A DNA stretch of 64,000 nt. It comes from Clostridiaceae bacterium. GTDB lineage: Bacteria > Bacillota > Clostridia > Saccharofermentanales > DTU023. The position numbers were made by a program, and so were the translations under genes. Where the stretch lies: the NCBI GenBank assembly GCA_012841015.1, contig DUVN01000006.1, positions 124,001-188,000 of the forward strand, read 5' to 3'. The notes under the pieces are model-generated. The model saw nothing but the letters and a program-made list of their open reading frames with translations, did no database searches and was not told where the DNA came from. Positions 27,922 through 36,902 of the stretch are shown piece by piece. How positions within the stretch are numbered: position 1 is the stretch's first letter; every line of letters starts with the position of its first letter.

Positions 27922-30341
27922 AGCTAACAGTTGTAGGTGCCGGGCTCGCCGGCTCTGAGGCGGCTTTGACGGCTGCGTCTTTTGGTGCAGACGTTACACT
28001 GATCGACAGTAAGCCTAGCGAGCGATCGCCGGCACATTTGTCGGAACAGTTCGCTGAGCTCGTCTGCAGCAACTCACTCAAATCTGACCGCATCGATACT
28101 GCTCAAGGTCTATTAAAACGCGAATTGCGTACCATGCGATCGCATCTTATTGCGATCGCTGATGAGACGTCAGTGCCAGCGGGCGGCGCGCTTGCTGTCG
28201 ATCGCGACAAATTCTCTAAGCGCGTCACAGACGCTATCATCAACCACCCCAACATCTCTGTCATTGAGAAGACTATCCGCAATCTCGACGAAGTCAAAAA
28301 TAGCGATGTAGTCATCATCGCGACTGGTCCACTTACATCAGGTTCGCTCTATGAATCGATTGAACAGATGACGGGCATAGGCGGAATGCTTTTTTACGAT
28401 GCCGTTGCGCCCATCGTTGACGCCTCTACGCTCAATTATGCGCATGCCTTCACGGGGTCGCGCTACGGGAAGGGTGGAGACGATTACATCAATTGTCCAT
28501 TAAATGAGGTGGAGTACATCGCCTTTCGTGAAGCTTTGATCGAGGCTGACAAGGCTCCTGTGCGTGACTTCGACCGGATTTACTTTAAAGATTGTCAACC
28601 GGTTGAAGTGTTAGCTGAAAGAGGGATCGATACGCTGCGTTACGGACCTTTTCGCCCTGTCGGTTTGATCGATCCTACTACAGGGAAAAGGCCGTACGCA
28701 TGTCTTCAGCTACGCCGAGAAGATGAAGAGGGGTCGATGGTCTCTCTCGTCGGATGTCAGACGCGGCTGACATTTCCTGAACAGCGTCGTGTCTTTGCGA
28801 TGATACCAGCACTCAAAAACGTGCATATTCTGCGCTACGGCGTCATGCATCGCAACTCCTTTCTCAATGGTCCCTCAGTACTATTAAAAGGATTTCAATC
28901 GCGCATGAATCAGCGACTTTTCTTTGCCGGCCAACTCTCAGGGCTTGAAGGATACGTCGAGGCGATCGCGTCAGGATTGATGGCGGCCATCGTCGCACTC
29001 GGTACAGCGAAATTGCTACCGCGTGAAGTGGTCAATACAATGATCCCCATGCGTGACACGATGATGGGGGCATTAGCACACTGGGTCTCTTCTTCGAATG
29101 AGGAGACTTTTCAGCCGATGAACGCCAACTACGGCCTTCTGCCACTTCCAGAAAATCTTGGTCGTGTAAAGAAGAAAGATCGACCGCACATCCGCGCGCG
29201 GCGCTCAGAAGAGTCGCTCAAAAAGACGATCGCAGCGATCGAGTCGCATCTTGGGAGCTTTCCTCATAAGTGTGTCGGTGAAGAGATCGACCGTGATCTA
29301 CTAACTTCTTCGTATGCGTACGAATTGCCGCCTGAACTGATCGCGAACAGTCCTGCTATAGTACGAGATCGATCACGACTTCTTGTCATGCAAAGCGGCA
29401 TGCCGCTAGAGCACCGACTTTTCGCTGACTTGCCTTCGTACTTGTCGTCTAGCGATTGTCTCGTCTTGAACGATACGCGTGTTATTCCTGCTAGACTTAT
29501 TGGACGGCGCGATCCGACAGGTGCGAGAATTGAATTTCTTCTCTTACGGTGTATTGAGGGAAACAGATGGCGGACACTCGTCAAGCCGGCAAGGCGTACA
29601 CGTAAGGGTGATCGCGTCATATTTTCTGAGGGCGAATTCGAGTGTCTCATTCTCGATATCGATCCGGATGGCACGCGTATCGTTGAATTTTTCTGTGAAG
29701 GCGATGTTTTTATGTGGCTCGAGAGGCTTGGCGAGATGCCGACACCGCCCTATATCAAAGAAAAACTCAAAGAACCTGAACGTTACCAAACTGTCTATGC
29801 ACGCGAGTGCGGTTCTGCGGCGGCACCGACGGCTGGACTTCATTTTACAGAGGAGCTCTTACATAAGCTCGTTTCAGACGGTGTAAAGATTGCGCGTCTT
29901 ACGCTCCACGTTGGTCTTGGTACATTCAGGCCGGTGAAAGAAGATGTGATCACCGAACACACGATGCACGAGGAGTGGTATGTTTTCGGTGAAGAAGCCG
30001 CGCGAATAGTCTCTGAGACAAAAGCGGCGGGAGGACGCGTTATCGCCGTTGGGACGACGAGCTGTCGCGTCCTTGAAAGTGTCGCGCTAGTGCAACACTA
30101 CAAGAATAACGACATACCGCTAAGAGCGATGACTGGTGAGACTGATCTTTTTATTTACCCCGGTTTCAAGTTTAAGGTGATTGATGCAATGATTACGAAT
30201 TTCCACTTACCTGGTTCGACCTTGCTCATGCTTGTATCGGCACTCATGGGGCGTGAAGCGATGCTCGATGCGTATCGTGTGGCGATCGAGGATAAGTATC
30301 GATTTTTCAGTTTTGGTGATGCAATGCTCTTGCTCCCATAG
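27918..30341 (+). CDS. trmFO-queA: TrmFO-QueA fusion: tRNA U54 methyltransferase plus queuosine synthase
   Basis: One 807-residue chain holding two tRNA-modifying enzymes. Residues 1 to about 445 are TrmFO, the folate/FAD-dependent enzyme that makes 5-methyluridine at position 54 (VVGAGLAGSEAA; ELVCSNSLKSD; GQLSGLEGYVEA). From about 461 to the end is QueA, which transfers and isomerises the ribosyl group of S-adenosylmethionine to form epoxyqueuosine (YELPPELIA; LVLNDTRVIPARL; AAPTAGLHFT; NFHLPGSTLLMLV). Both halves are full length and all signature blocks are present. The linker (about 446-460) contains no in-frame ATG, GTG or TTG, so QueA cannot be started separately. The gene begins with TTG overlapping the topA stop; GAGGAAG lies upstream. 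tgt follows, completing part of the queuosine pathway. Confidence 0.93.
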   Translation: MKLTVVGAGLAGSEAALTAASFGADVTLIDSKPSERSPAHLSEQFAELVCSNSLKSDRIDTAQGLLKRELRTMRSHLIAIADETSVPAGGALAVDRDKFSKRVTDAIINHPNISVIEKTIRNLDEVKNSDVVIIATGPLTSGSLYESIEQMTGIGGMLFYDAVAPIVDASTLNYAHAFTGSRYGKGGDDYINCPLNEVEYIAFREALIEADKAPVRDFDRIYFKDCQPVEVLAERGIDTLRYGPFRPVGLIDPTTGKRPYACLQLRREDEEGSMVSLVGCQTRLTFPEQRRVFAMIPALKNVHILRYGVMHRNSFLNGPSVLLKGFQSRMNQRLFFAGQLSGLEGYVEAIASGLMAAIVALGTAKLLPREVVNTMIPMRDTMMGALAHWVSSSNEETFQPMNANYGLLPLPENLGRVKKKDRPHIRARRSEESLKKTIAAIESHLGSFPHKCVGEEIDRDLLTSSYAYELPPELIANSPAIVRDRSRLLVMQSGMPLEHRLFADLPSYLSSSDCLVLNDTRVIPARLIGRRDPTGARIEFLLLRCIEGNRWRTLVKPARRTRKGDRVIFSEGEFECLILDIDPDGTRIVEFFCEGDVFMWLERLGEMPTPPYIKEKLKEPERYQTVYARECGSAAAPTAGLHFTEELLHKLVSDGVKIARLTLHVGLGTFRPVKEDVITEHTMHEEWYVFGEEAARIVSETKAAGGRVIAVGTTSCRVLESVALVQHYKNNDIPLRAMTGETDLFIYPGFKFKVIDAMITNFHLPGSTLLMLVSALMGREAMLDAYRVAIEDKYRFFSFGDAMLLLP

Positions 30342-31533
<1,192 letters not shown>

Positions 31534-31541
31534 CTTTGAGT

Positions 31542-31591
31542 GTCCAGTGGTCTAGGTGCCCTTAGAGGGAGACAGCGTGGTAAAACTGGAC
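31542..31591 (+). other. Nested-stem leader upstream of yajC
   Basis: Three nested complementary pairs: GTCCAGT (31542-31548) with ACTGGAC (31585-31591), GTCT with AGAC inside, and CCCT with AGGG around TAG at the tip. The structure ends about 20 bases before the AAGGAGG of yajC. It matches no riboswitch class that I recognise. Confidence 0.45.
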
Positions 31592-31619
31592 TTAAGAGAT
31601 GTAAATTCCAAGGAGGATC

Positions 31620-31973
31620 ATGATGACCCTATTGTATCGTTTTGTGCTCGAGACGGCACCTGCAGAGACCCAGAAGTCTGGGGGAGGCTTCCTCGGCATG
31701 TTAACTGCTTTTCTCCCGTTTATATTGATTATCGGTGTGATGTATTTCCTTACGATCCGTCCGCAGAGAAAACGTGAAAAGGAACTGAAAGCAAAGCTTG
31801 AGAAGATTAAACCAGGCGATAAAGTGATGTCCATCGGTGGCATCGTCGGTCGTATCGCCAATATTTCCGGAGATGAAGTTACAATCTATTCGGGAGTAGC
31901 CAATACGATGTTGACATTTAAGAAGTCAGCTATCAGCACAGTTATTCCTCAAGATTCTGAAGAGGGCGAATAA
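31620..31973 (+). CDS. yajC: Preprotein translocase subunit YajC
   Basis: An accessory subunit of the SecDF-YajC complex. The 117-residue protein has one membrane helix (about 26-46, LTAFLPFILIIGVMYFLTI), the conserved IRPQRKREKE motif directly after it, and a small cytoplasmic domain with GDKVMSIGGIVGRI. AAGGAGG precedes the start; ATG at 31620 or 31623 are both possible. Its position after tgt is conserved in many bacteria. secD/secF do not follow here: dnaG comes next after a hairpin. Confidence 0.95.
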   Translation: MMTLLYRFVLETAPAETQKSGGGFLGMLTAFLPFILIIGVMYFLTIRPQRKREKELKAKLEKIKPGDKVMSIGGIVGRIANISGDEVTIYSGVANTMLTFKKSAISTVIPQDSEEGE

Positions 31974-32029
31974 TGCGACCTCAAGGATGACGGGTTGATC
32001 GAACCCGACGTCATGCATACCCTTTGTTT

Positions 32030-32062
32030 GACCGGACAGTGCAGGCAAAGCGCCGTCCGGTC
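32030..32062 (+). terminator. Hairpin after yajC
   Basis: GACCGGAC (32030-32037) pairs perfectly with GTCCGGTC (32055-32062). A smaller hairpin CGGGTT/AACCCG lies just upstream (about 31991-32007). Only a weak T-rich tail (GTTTCATT) follows. Confidence 0.5.
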
Positions 32063-32073
32063 GTGCGTTTCAT

Positions 32074-32102
32074 TCGTCATGATCCATGGTTTCTGGTATA
32101 AT
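32074..32102 (+). promoter_or_regulatory. dnaG-rpoD operon promoter
   Basis: Perfect TATAAT (32097-32102) with an extended -10 TGG directly before it. The -35 at the 17-base spacing is poor (TCGTCA, 32074-32079), as is usual for extended -10 promoters. Confidence 0.6.
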
Positions 32103-32156
32103 CTTAGTTTACCGGCATAATAACGTGCGTAAGCGTAAGAGCGGAGCGTAGGATCA

Positions 32157-34133
32157 TTGGGACTTATTCCTCAACATTCCATCGACGCAGTGATCAATGC
32201 GAACGACATCGTCGATGTCGTATCGCGTTATGTTCGCCTTGAGAAAAAAAGCTCGCTCAACTTATTCGGACTTTGTCCTTTTCATGAGGAAAAGACACCT
32301 TCGTTTAGCGTTTCGCCCGGCAAACAGATTTTTTATTGTTTTGGTTGTCATAAGGGTGGCAATGTCATCAAGTTTATCCAAGAGATCGAACATCTCTCAT
32401 TTCCTGAGGCCATCCGTTTTCTCGCTGAGAGAGCCGGTATAGCACTTGAGGAGACGGAAGAAGACAGTCAATGGCGCGAAAAAGCTGACCGTAAACGAGC
32501 GGCGGCAGAGGCGTTGCTTGAGGCGGCGAGATTTTATTATACAAACCTCGAAGGCTCCGGCGGTCAAGAGGCTCGCCAGTATCTTGAAAAACGCGGTGTC
32601 GACCGTGCTTTGCGGCGCAAGTACGGGCTCGGCTACGCTCCAGCATACGGTGAGACGTTATACGATGCCTTGAGAAAAAAGGGGATTCCCGATGGCGCGA
32701 TGCTCGATGCAGGGCTGATTGCAAGGAGTTCGCGCATGGACGGATATTACGACTTCTTTCGACATCGTATTATGTTCCCGATCATCGGTGGGTACAGCAA
32801 AGTTCTCGCTTTTGGCGGTCGAGCCATTCGAGATGGTGGACCGAAGTACATCAATTCACCGGACACCGTCGTCTACCAGAAGGGTAAGCATCTCTTCGGT
32901 ATGCCGCAGGCGATTAGCGCCAATAAGCGTACGTGGTATCTTGTAGAAGGATATATGGATGTGATCGCCCTAGCGAAGATCGGTATCTATCAAGCTGTCG
33001 CAACGCTCGGTACGGCGTTGACAGACTATCAGGCGAGGGCCATCGGACGTCACGTCGACGGCGTTCTCCTATTAATGGATAGTGATAGGGCAGGAAGGGC
33101 GGCTGCATTGAACGCGCACGAGATTTTTGAAAGTATTGAAGTGCCTGCAAGTTTCATACTTCTGAAGGAGGCAAAAGACCCCGACGACTACCTCAATCAG
33201 TTTGGAAGTCAACGCCTCTCGGCATCGCTCAAGGTGGCGCTCGACAGATCGGAGTATCGCCTAGAGCTCTTGAAGATGGATGTGAATGCTGAGATTGGAG
33301 TTCCGCAAGCTGAATATCGTAATCGTGCGATTGATATTCTCGCTCAGGAGAAAGACGGTGTTAAGCGCGAAATCTACGCTGGACGACTTGCTAAAGAGCT
33401 TCAACTCAATGTAGCGAGTTTGATCAATGAGATTGACCGTCGCCGCTCTTTTCAGCACAAAGGCGATGACGCTGCTACTGTCACGATGGTGCCGAGGTTG
33501 GTGGAACAGAAGCGACGACGTCGTGCATCGAGTCGTTCAGTGAGTCGCGAGCTGTTTTTGTTGACGCTCTTGACGTTTGATCATACTCTTTCGCACTTAA
33601 GGCTGTGCTTGACAGAACAGGAACTAAAAGGTTTCGTTATGACGGACGATGTGAAAGATTTGTTATTATCTGATGAGGCAAGGCGACCGATCTCTTTCGA
33701 TGATTTTGATTCCGATTTCATGCGGAATTTGGCAAAGAGTGCTATAAAGGAGGCGATGACAGGTGAAATATCGCTGGCGCGACTTGATGCAGCCATCGGG
33801 AATACGTTGGCACGATTGACAGAGGATCTTTCTGACGAAGAAGCTGGCTCTAGACTCGCAAAGAGTGCCGATTCCCTGCACGCACTCTTGATACGTCAGC
33901 ACCGAGAGGTCACGGACGCGAAGATGACGAAAGATGAAATATGTGGTATCTTTCTCGATCGGTTGGTGTACCTTAGAATGTCGAGCTGGATAGCAGCAGC
34001 CGAGCAATGGCATGGCGATGCGCTTGAGCTTGAGCTGGCTGGTTCTAAAGAGGAAGCTGAAAGACTATATGCGAAGGCGGCGACGTACACGATGGCTGCA
34101 GAAACTTATCGCATGCTGATACAAGGAGATTGA
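32157..34133 (+). CDS. dnaG: DNA primase
   Basis: Makes RNA primers at the replication fork. The 658-residue protein has the N-terminal zinc-binding domain ([13 protein letters not shown] with CFGCHKGG), the RNA polymerase core with TOPRIM motifs ([22 protein letters not shown]), and a divergent C-terminal helicase-interaction domain. Translation most likely starts at TTG 32157 ([10 protein letters not shown]), shortly after GGAGCGTAGGA. It overlaps or abuts rpoD, forming the classic macromolecular synthesis operon. Confidence 0.96.
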   Translation: MGLIPQHSIDAVINANDIVDVVSRYVRLEKKSSLNLFGLCPFHEEKTPSFSVSPGKQIFYCFGCHKGGNVIKFIQEIEHLSFPEAIRFLAERAGIALEETEEDSQWREKADRKRAAAEALLEAARFYYTNLEGSGGQEARQYLEKRGVDRALRRKYGLGYAPAYGETLYDALRKKGIPDGAMLDAGLIARSSRMDGYYDFFRHRIMFPIIGGYSKVLAFGGRAIRDGGPKYINSPDTVVYQKGKHLFGMPQAISANKRTWYLVEGYMDVIALAKIGIYQAVATLGTALTDYQARAIGRHVDGVLLLMDSDRAGRAAALNAHEIFESIEVPASFILLKEAKDPDDYLNQFGSQRLSASLKVALDRSEYRLELLKMDVNAEIGVPQAEYRNRAIDILAQEKDGVKREIYAGRLAKELQLNVASLINEIDRRRSFQHKGDDAATVTMVPRLVEQKRRRRASSRSVSRELFLLTLLTFDHTLSHLRLCLTEQELKGFVMTDDVKDLLLSDEARRPISFDDFDSDFMRNLAKSAIKEAMTGEISLARLDAAIGNTLARLTEDLSDEEAGSRLAKSADSLHALLIRQHREVTDAKMTKDEICGIFLDRLVYLRMSSWIAAAEQWHGDALELELAGSKEEAERLYAKAATYTMAAETYRMLIQGD

Positions 34134-34138
34134 CAATT

Positions 34139-35647
34139 GTGAGTAAGAAAAAAGATGATATAAAGACGATGACGTGGCGTGAGGCGGCTGCTGTGACGAC
34201 GGTGAGGGCATTTACCGCCCAAAAGGATGAGGAGACGATTCCTGAGACAGAGCTTCCCGTTTTATTGGCGATGGATACGTATAAGGCAACTGCGACACCT
34301 GCACTTGATATTCATTCTGATGATGAAATCGAAGTGATTGATGCGGAAGAGATCATCAAAAAGCGAATAGAGGCAGAAACGCTCGCAGTTGACACTGATG
34401 TCAAAATCAAAGCCAATGTTGATCTTAGAGAAATCATAGACGAGGATACCGATGAGGAGGAAGAGTTCGATCCCGAAGAAGACGAAACCTCGATCGATGA
34501 TTCACTCTATGCCGACGATGATGACGAGGATGAGGATGATATGGATGATGAGTCGATTCTCGAGCGCATTCATGACAGTAATCTTGACCTGAACGCGCTC
34601 TACCCGCTCATTTGCCTCGGGAAAGATAAAGGTGACGAACTTGAGCAACAGGAAGTTCTCGATTTTCTCGAGCATATTAAATGGGATGAGGAGCGACTTG
34701 ATGATGTTATCGTATTGCTCGAACGCGCCGGTATTGAAGTGATCGATGAAGAAGATATTGAGCGTGAAATGGTCGAGCGCGACCGCAGCAAAAAGGCGGA
34801 AGCTTTCAACGATGCGATGATCGTCGACGATCCCGTTCGCATGTACCTTAAGGAGATCGGGAAAGTCGAACTTTTGACTGCTGACGAGGAAAAAGAACTT
34901 GCGGCGCGTATGGAGGCAGGTGACTGGGAGGCAAAACAGCATTTGACAGAGGCGAATCTCCGACTTGTCGTCAGTATCGCGAAAAGGTATACAGGTCGCG
35001 GCATGCATTTTCTTGACTTAATTCAGGAAGGCAACCTCGGTCTGATCAAAGCTGTCGACAAATTCGATTATACCAAGGGGTTTAAGTTCAGCACATACGC
35101 GACGTGGTGGATTCGTCAAGCGATCACGCGCGCTATAGCCGATCAGGCGCGGACGATTCGTATTCCAGTTCACATGGTCGAAACGATCAATAAGTTGATC
35201 CGCATCCAGCGACAACTCGTCCAAGAACTCGGTCGTGAGCCTGAAGTCGAGGAGATCGCGGCGGAAATGGATATCACGCCTGAAAAAGTTCGCGAGATCA
35301 TGAAAATATCGCAAGAACCAGTTTCACTTGAAAAACCGATCGGTGAGGAAGAAGATAGCCATTTAGGCGATTTTATCCCCGATGAAGATGCCCCTTCGCC
35401 TGCTGAACAGGCGGCGACGACATTGCTGAAAGAAGAGTTGACGAGAGTCCTCTCAGGCTTGACACCGCGTGAGGAAAAAGTTTTGCGTCTGCGATTCGGT
35501 CTTGATGACGGCAGAGCGCGCACACTTGAAGAAGTCGGTCTTGAGTTTGACGTGACGCGCGAGCGTATTCGCCAAATCGAGGCTAAAGCGCTTCGAAAGA
35601 TGCGTGGCCCAAGCATGAGCGCTAGGCTCCGCGAGTATCTTGACTGA
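34139..35647 (+). CDS. rpoD: Primary sigma factor (sigma-70/SigA)
   Basis: The housekeeping sigma subunit. Region 1.2 begins about residue 225 ([12 protein letters not shown]), region 2 has the -10 recognition block ([13 protein letters not shown]), region 3 follows, and region 4 carries the -35 helix-turn-helix ([20 protein letters not shown]). The N-terminal ~220 residues are unusually long and strongly acidic, with an Asp/Glu run about 95-140 ([25 protein letters not shown]). The GTG at 34139 is preferred because AGGAG (34124-34128) is 10 bases away; the TTG at 34130 would leave one base. It directly follows dnaG. Confidence 0.95.
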   Translation: MSKKKDDIKTMTWREAAAVTTVRAFTAQKDEETIPETELPVLLAMDTYKATATPALDIHSDDEIEVIDAEEIIKKRIEAETLAVDTDVKIKANVDLREIIDEDTDEEEEFDPEEDETSIDDSLYADDDDEDEDDMDDESILERIHDSNLDLNALYPLICLGKDKGDELEQQEVLDFLEHIKWDEERLDDVIVLLERAGIEVIDEEDIEREMVERDRSKKAEAFNDAMIVDDPVRMYLKEIGKVELLTADEEKELAARMEAGDWEAKQHLTEANLRLVVSIAKRYTGRGMHFLDLIQEGNLGLIKAVDKFDYTKGFKFSTYATWWIRQAITRAIADQARTIRIPVHMVETINKLIRIQRQLVQELGREPEVEEIAAEMDITPEKVREIMKISQEPVSLEKPIGEEEDSHLGDFIPDEDAPSPAEQAATTLLKEELTRVLSGLTPREEKVLRLRFGLDDGRARTLEEVGLEFDVTRERIRQIEAKALRKMRGPSMSARLREYLD

Positions 35648-36440
35648 TTACGAGCGACCGATCGTCAAGTTGGATAGGCTGACACTCATCACCGAATGTA
35701 TCCCGCCGTGCCGACGCCTGATTGACATCGGCAGTGATCATGCGACGGTGCCGCTGAACGCGCTGAGAAGCGGTATGTGTGAGAAAGTGCTGATCACCGA
35801 TATCAATGAGGGGCCGATTGAGGTGGCGCGTCGTCGCATCGAGGCGGCAGGATTTTCAGAAGTTTGCCGTTTTATGCTGACAGACGGGCTCGACGCTATC
35901 GAACCAGAAGAGGGAGACGTCGTGCTTATCAGCGGACTCGGCGGAGAGAACATCGCAAGGATCATTGAGCGTGGTTATCGCAAGTTATCGTTGATCAAAC
36001 GACTGATACTCCAACCACAGACAAAGGAAGATGTGTTGAGGGAGACGGTGCATCGTCTCCCTTTGACACTTCTTGATGAACGGATCGCAGTAGAAGACCG
36101 ACGTCCGTACCTCGTCATGGTCTATAATACTTCGACGCATACATCAGCGCAGTTACTCTCTGACATAGACATTGCATTTGGTCCGAAGATCTTGGAACGA
36201 ATCGGAGGCCTTGTGCAAAACTTCTCAAAAAATGAATTGGTCGGTAAAGGAACGAGTGGAGTACTCATGGAGATGTCAAATGACACATTGATAGCGTCGT
36301 GTGACCGTGCAAGAATTGTGTACATGATCGCAAAATACGACAAAATTGTCCAACGCGCCCGTTTCCAAACGTGCGATCAATTGCTACTTCGTGCTGTTGA
36401 CGAATGGTTTTCGTCACACGTCTGCGATGCATCAATGTAA
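35640..36440 (+). CDS. trmK: tRNA (adenine-22-N1)-methyltransferase
   Basis: A SAM-dependent methyltransferase of the TrmK (YqfN) family that makes m1A22 in tRNA. The 266-residue protein has the class I SAM-binding motif [14 protein letters not shown], then LTDGLDAI and [14 protein letters not shown], which are characteristic of TrmK. The apparent TTG start overlaps the last codons of rpoD, with no better start downstream before the conserved region. Its position after rpoD is conserved in Bacillota. Transcription probably ends before the RNase P RNA, which has its own promoter. Confidence 0.93.
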   Translation: MTDYERPIVKLDRLTLITECIPPCRRLIDIGSDHATVPLNALRSGMCEKVLITDINEGPIEVARRRIEAAGFSEVCRFMLTDGLDAIEPEEGDVVLISGLGGENIARIIERGYRKLSLIKRLILQPQTKEDVLRETVHRLPLTLLDERIAVEDRRPYLVMVYNTSTHTSAQLLSDIDIAFGPKILERIGGLVQNFSKNELVGKGTSGVLMEMSNDTLIASCDRARIVYMIAKYDKIVQRARFQTCDQLLLRAVDEWFSSHVCDASM

Positions 36441-36473
36441 AAGTACCTAGCCATTTTGTCACGACATTGTCAT

Positions 36474-36502
36474 TTGAATGCCCCGATTCTCTTACGTATA
36501 AT
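36474..36502 (+). promoter_or_regulatory. rnpB promoter
   Basis: TTGAAT (36474-36479), a 17-base spacer, TATAAT (36497-36502). Transcription would start near 36509, just before the P1 helix of the RNA. Confidence 0.85.
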
Positions 36503-36518
36503 AGCATGTACAAAAGTG

Positions 36519-36860
36519 ACGAGCCGACCGGATGGTCGCGGCGTCGCACCGAAAGGTCTTCGCTGAGGAAAGTCCGGGCTCTCAGGGCGGGATGCCGGTT
36601 AACGACCGGTGAAGGCGACTTCAAGGATAGTGCAACAGAAAGAGACAACCGAGTGCATGCTCGGTTAAGGTGGAAAGGTGAGGTAAGAGCTCACCGGCAT
36701 CATGGAGACATGGTGGCCATGCAAACCCCATCCGGAGCAACGCCGTGGAGGAACGAAACTGTCGCCCGCAGGTTCCATGGAGGCGGCTTGAGCCTCTCGG
36801 CAACGAGAGGTCCAGATAGATGATCATTCAAGACAGAACCCGGCTTACAGGTCGACTCGA
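36519..36860 (+). ncRNA. rnpB: RNase P RNA (class A type)
   Basis: Catalytic RNA that removes 5' leaders from pre-tRNAs. The ends pair as P1: GAGCCGACC (36521-36529) with GGTCGACTC (36850-36858). Conserved core segments appear in order: GAGGAAAGTCCGGGCTC near 36565, AGTGCAACAGAAAGAGA near 36630, AGGTAAGAGCTCACCGG near 36680, CAAACCCCATCCGGAGCAA near 36722, and GATGATCATTCAAGACAGAA near 36819. Exact ends are estimated from P1. Open reading frames crossing this region on either strand are incidental. Confidence 0.95.
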
Positions 36861-36902
36861 TGCTTTTGTCGCAAACTAAATAGAAGCGGTGCAAAACAAA
36901 AG

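Noticed and set aside
31542..31591. preQ1 riboswitch upstream of yajC
   Set aside because: The short preQ1-I hairpin with its A-rich tail and the preQ1-II layout are both absent.
36404..36827. Open reading frames on both strands between trmK and yfhO
   Set aside because: They lie over the RNase P RNA, whose conserved core segments and P1 pairing explain the sequence.
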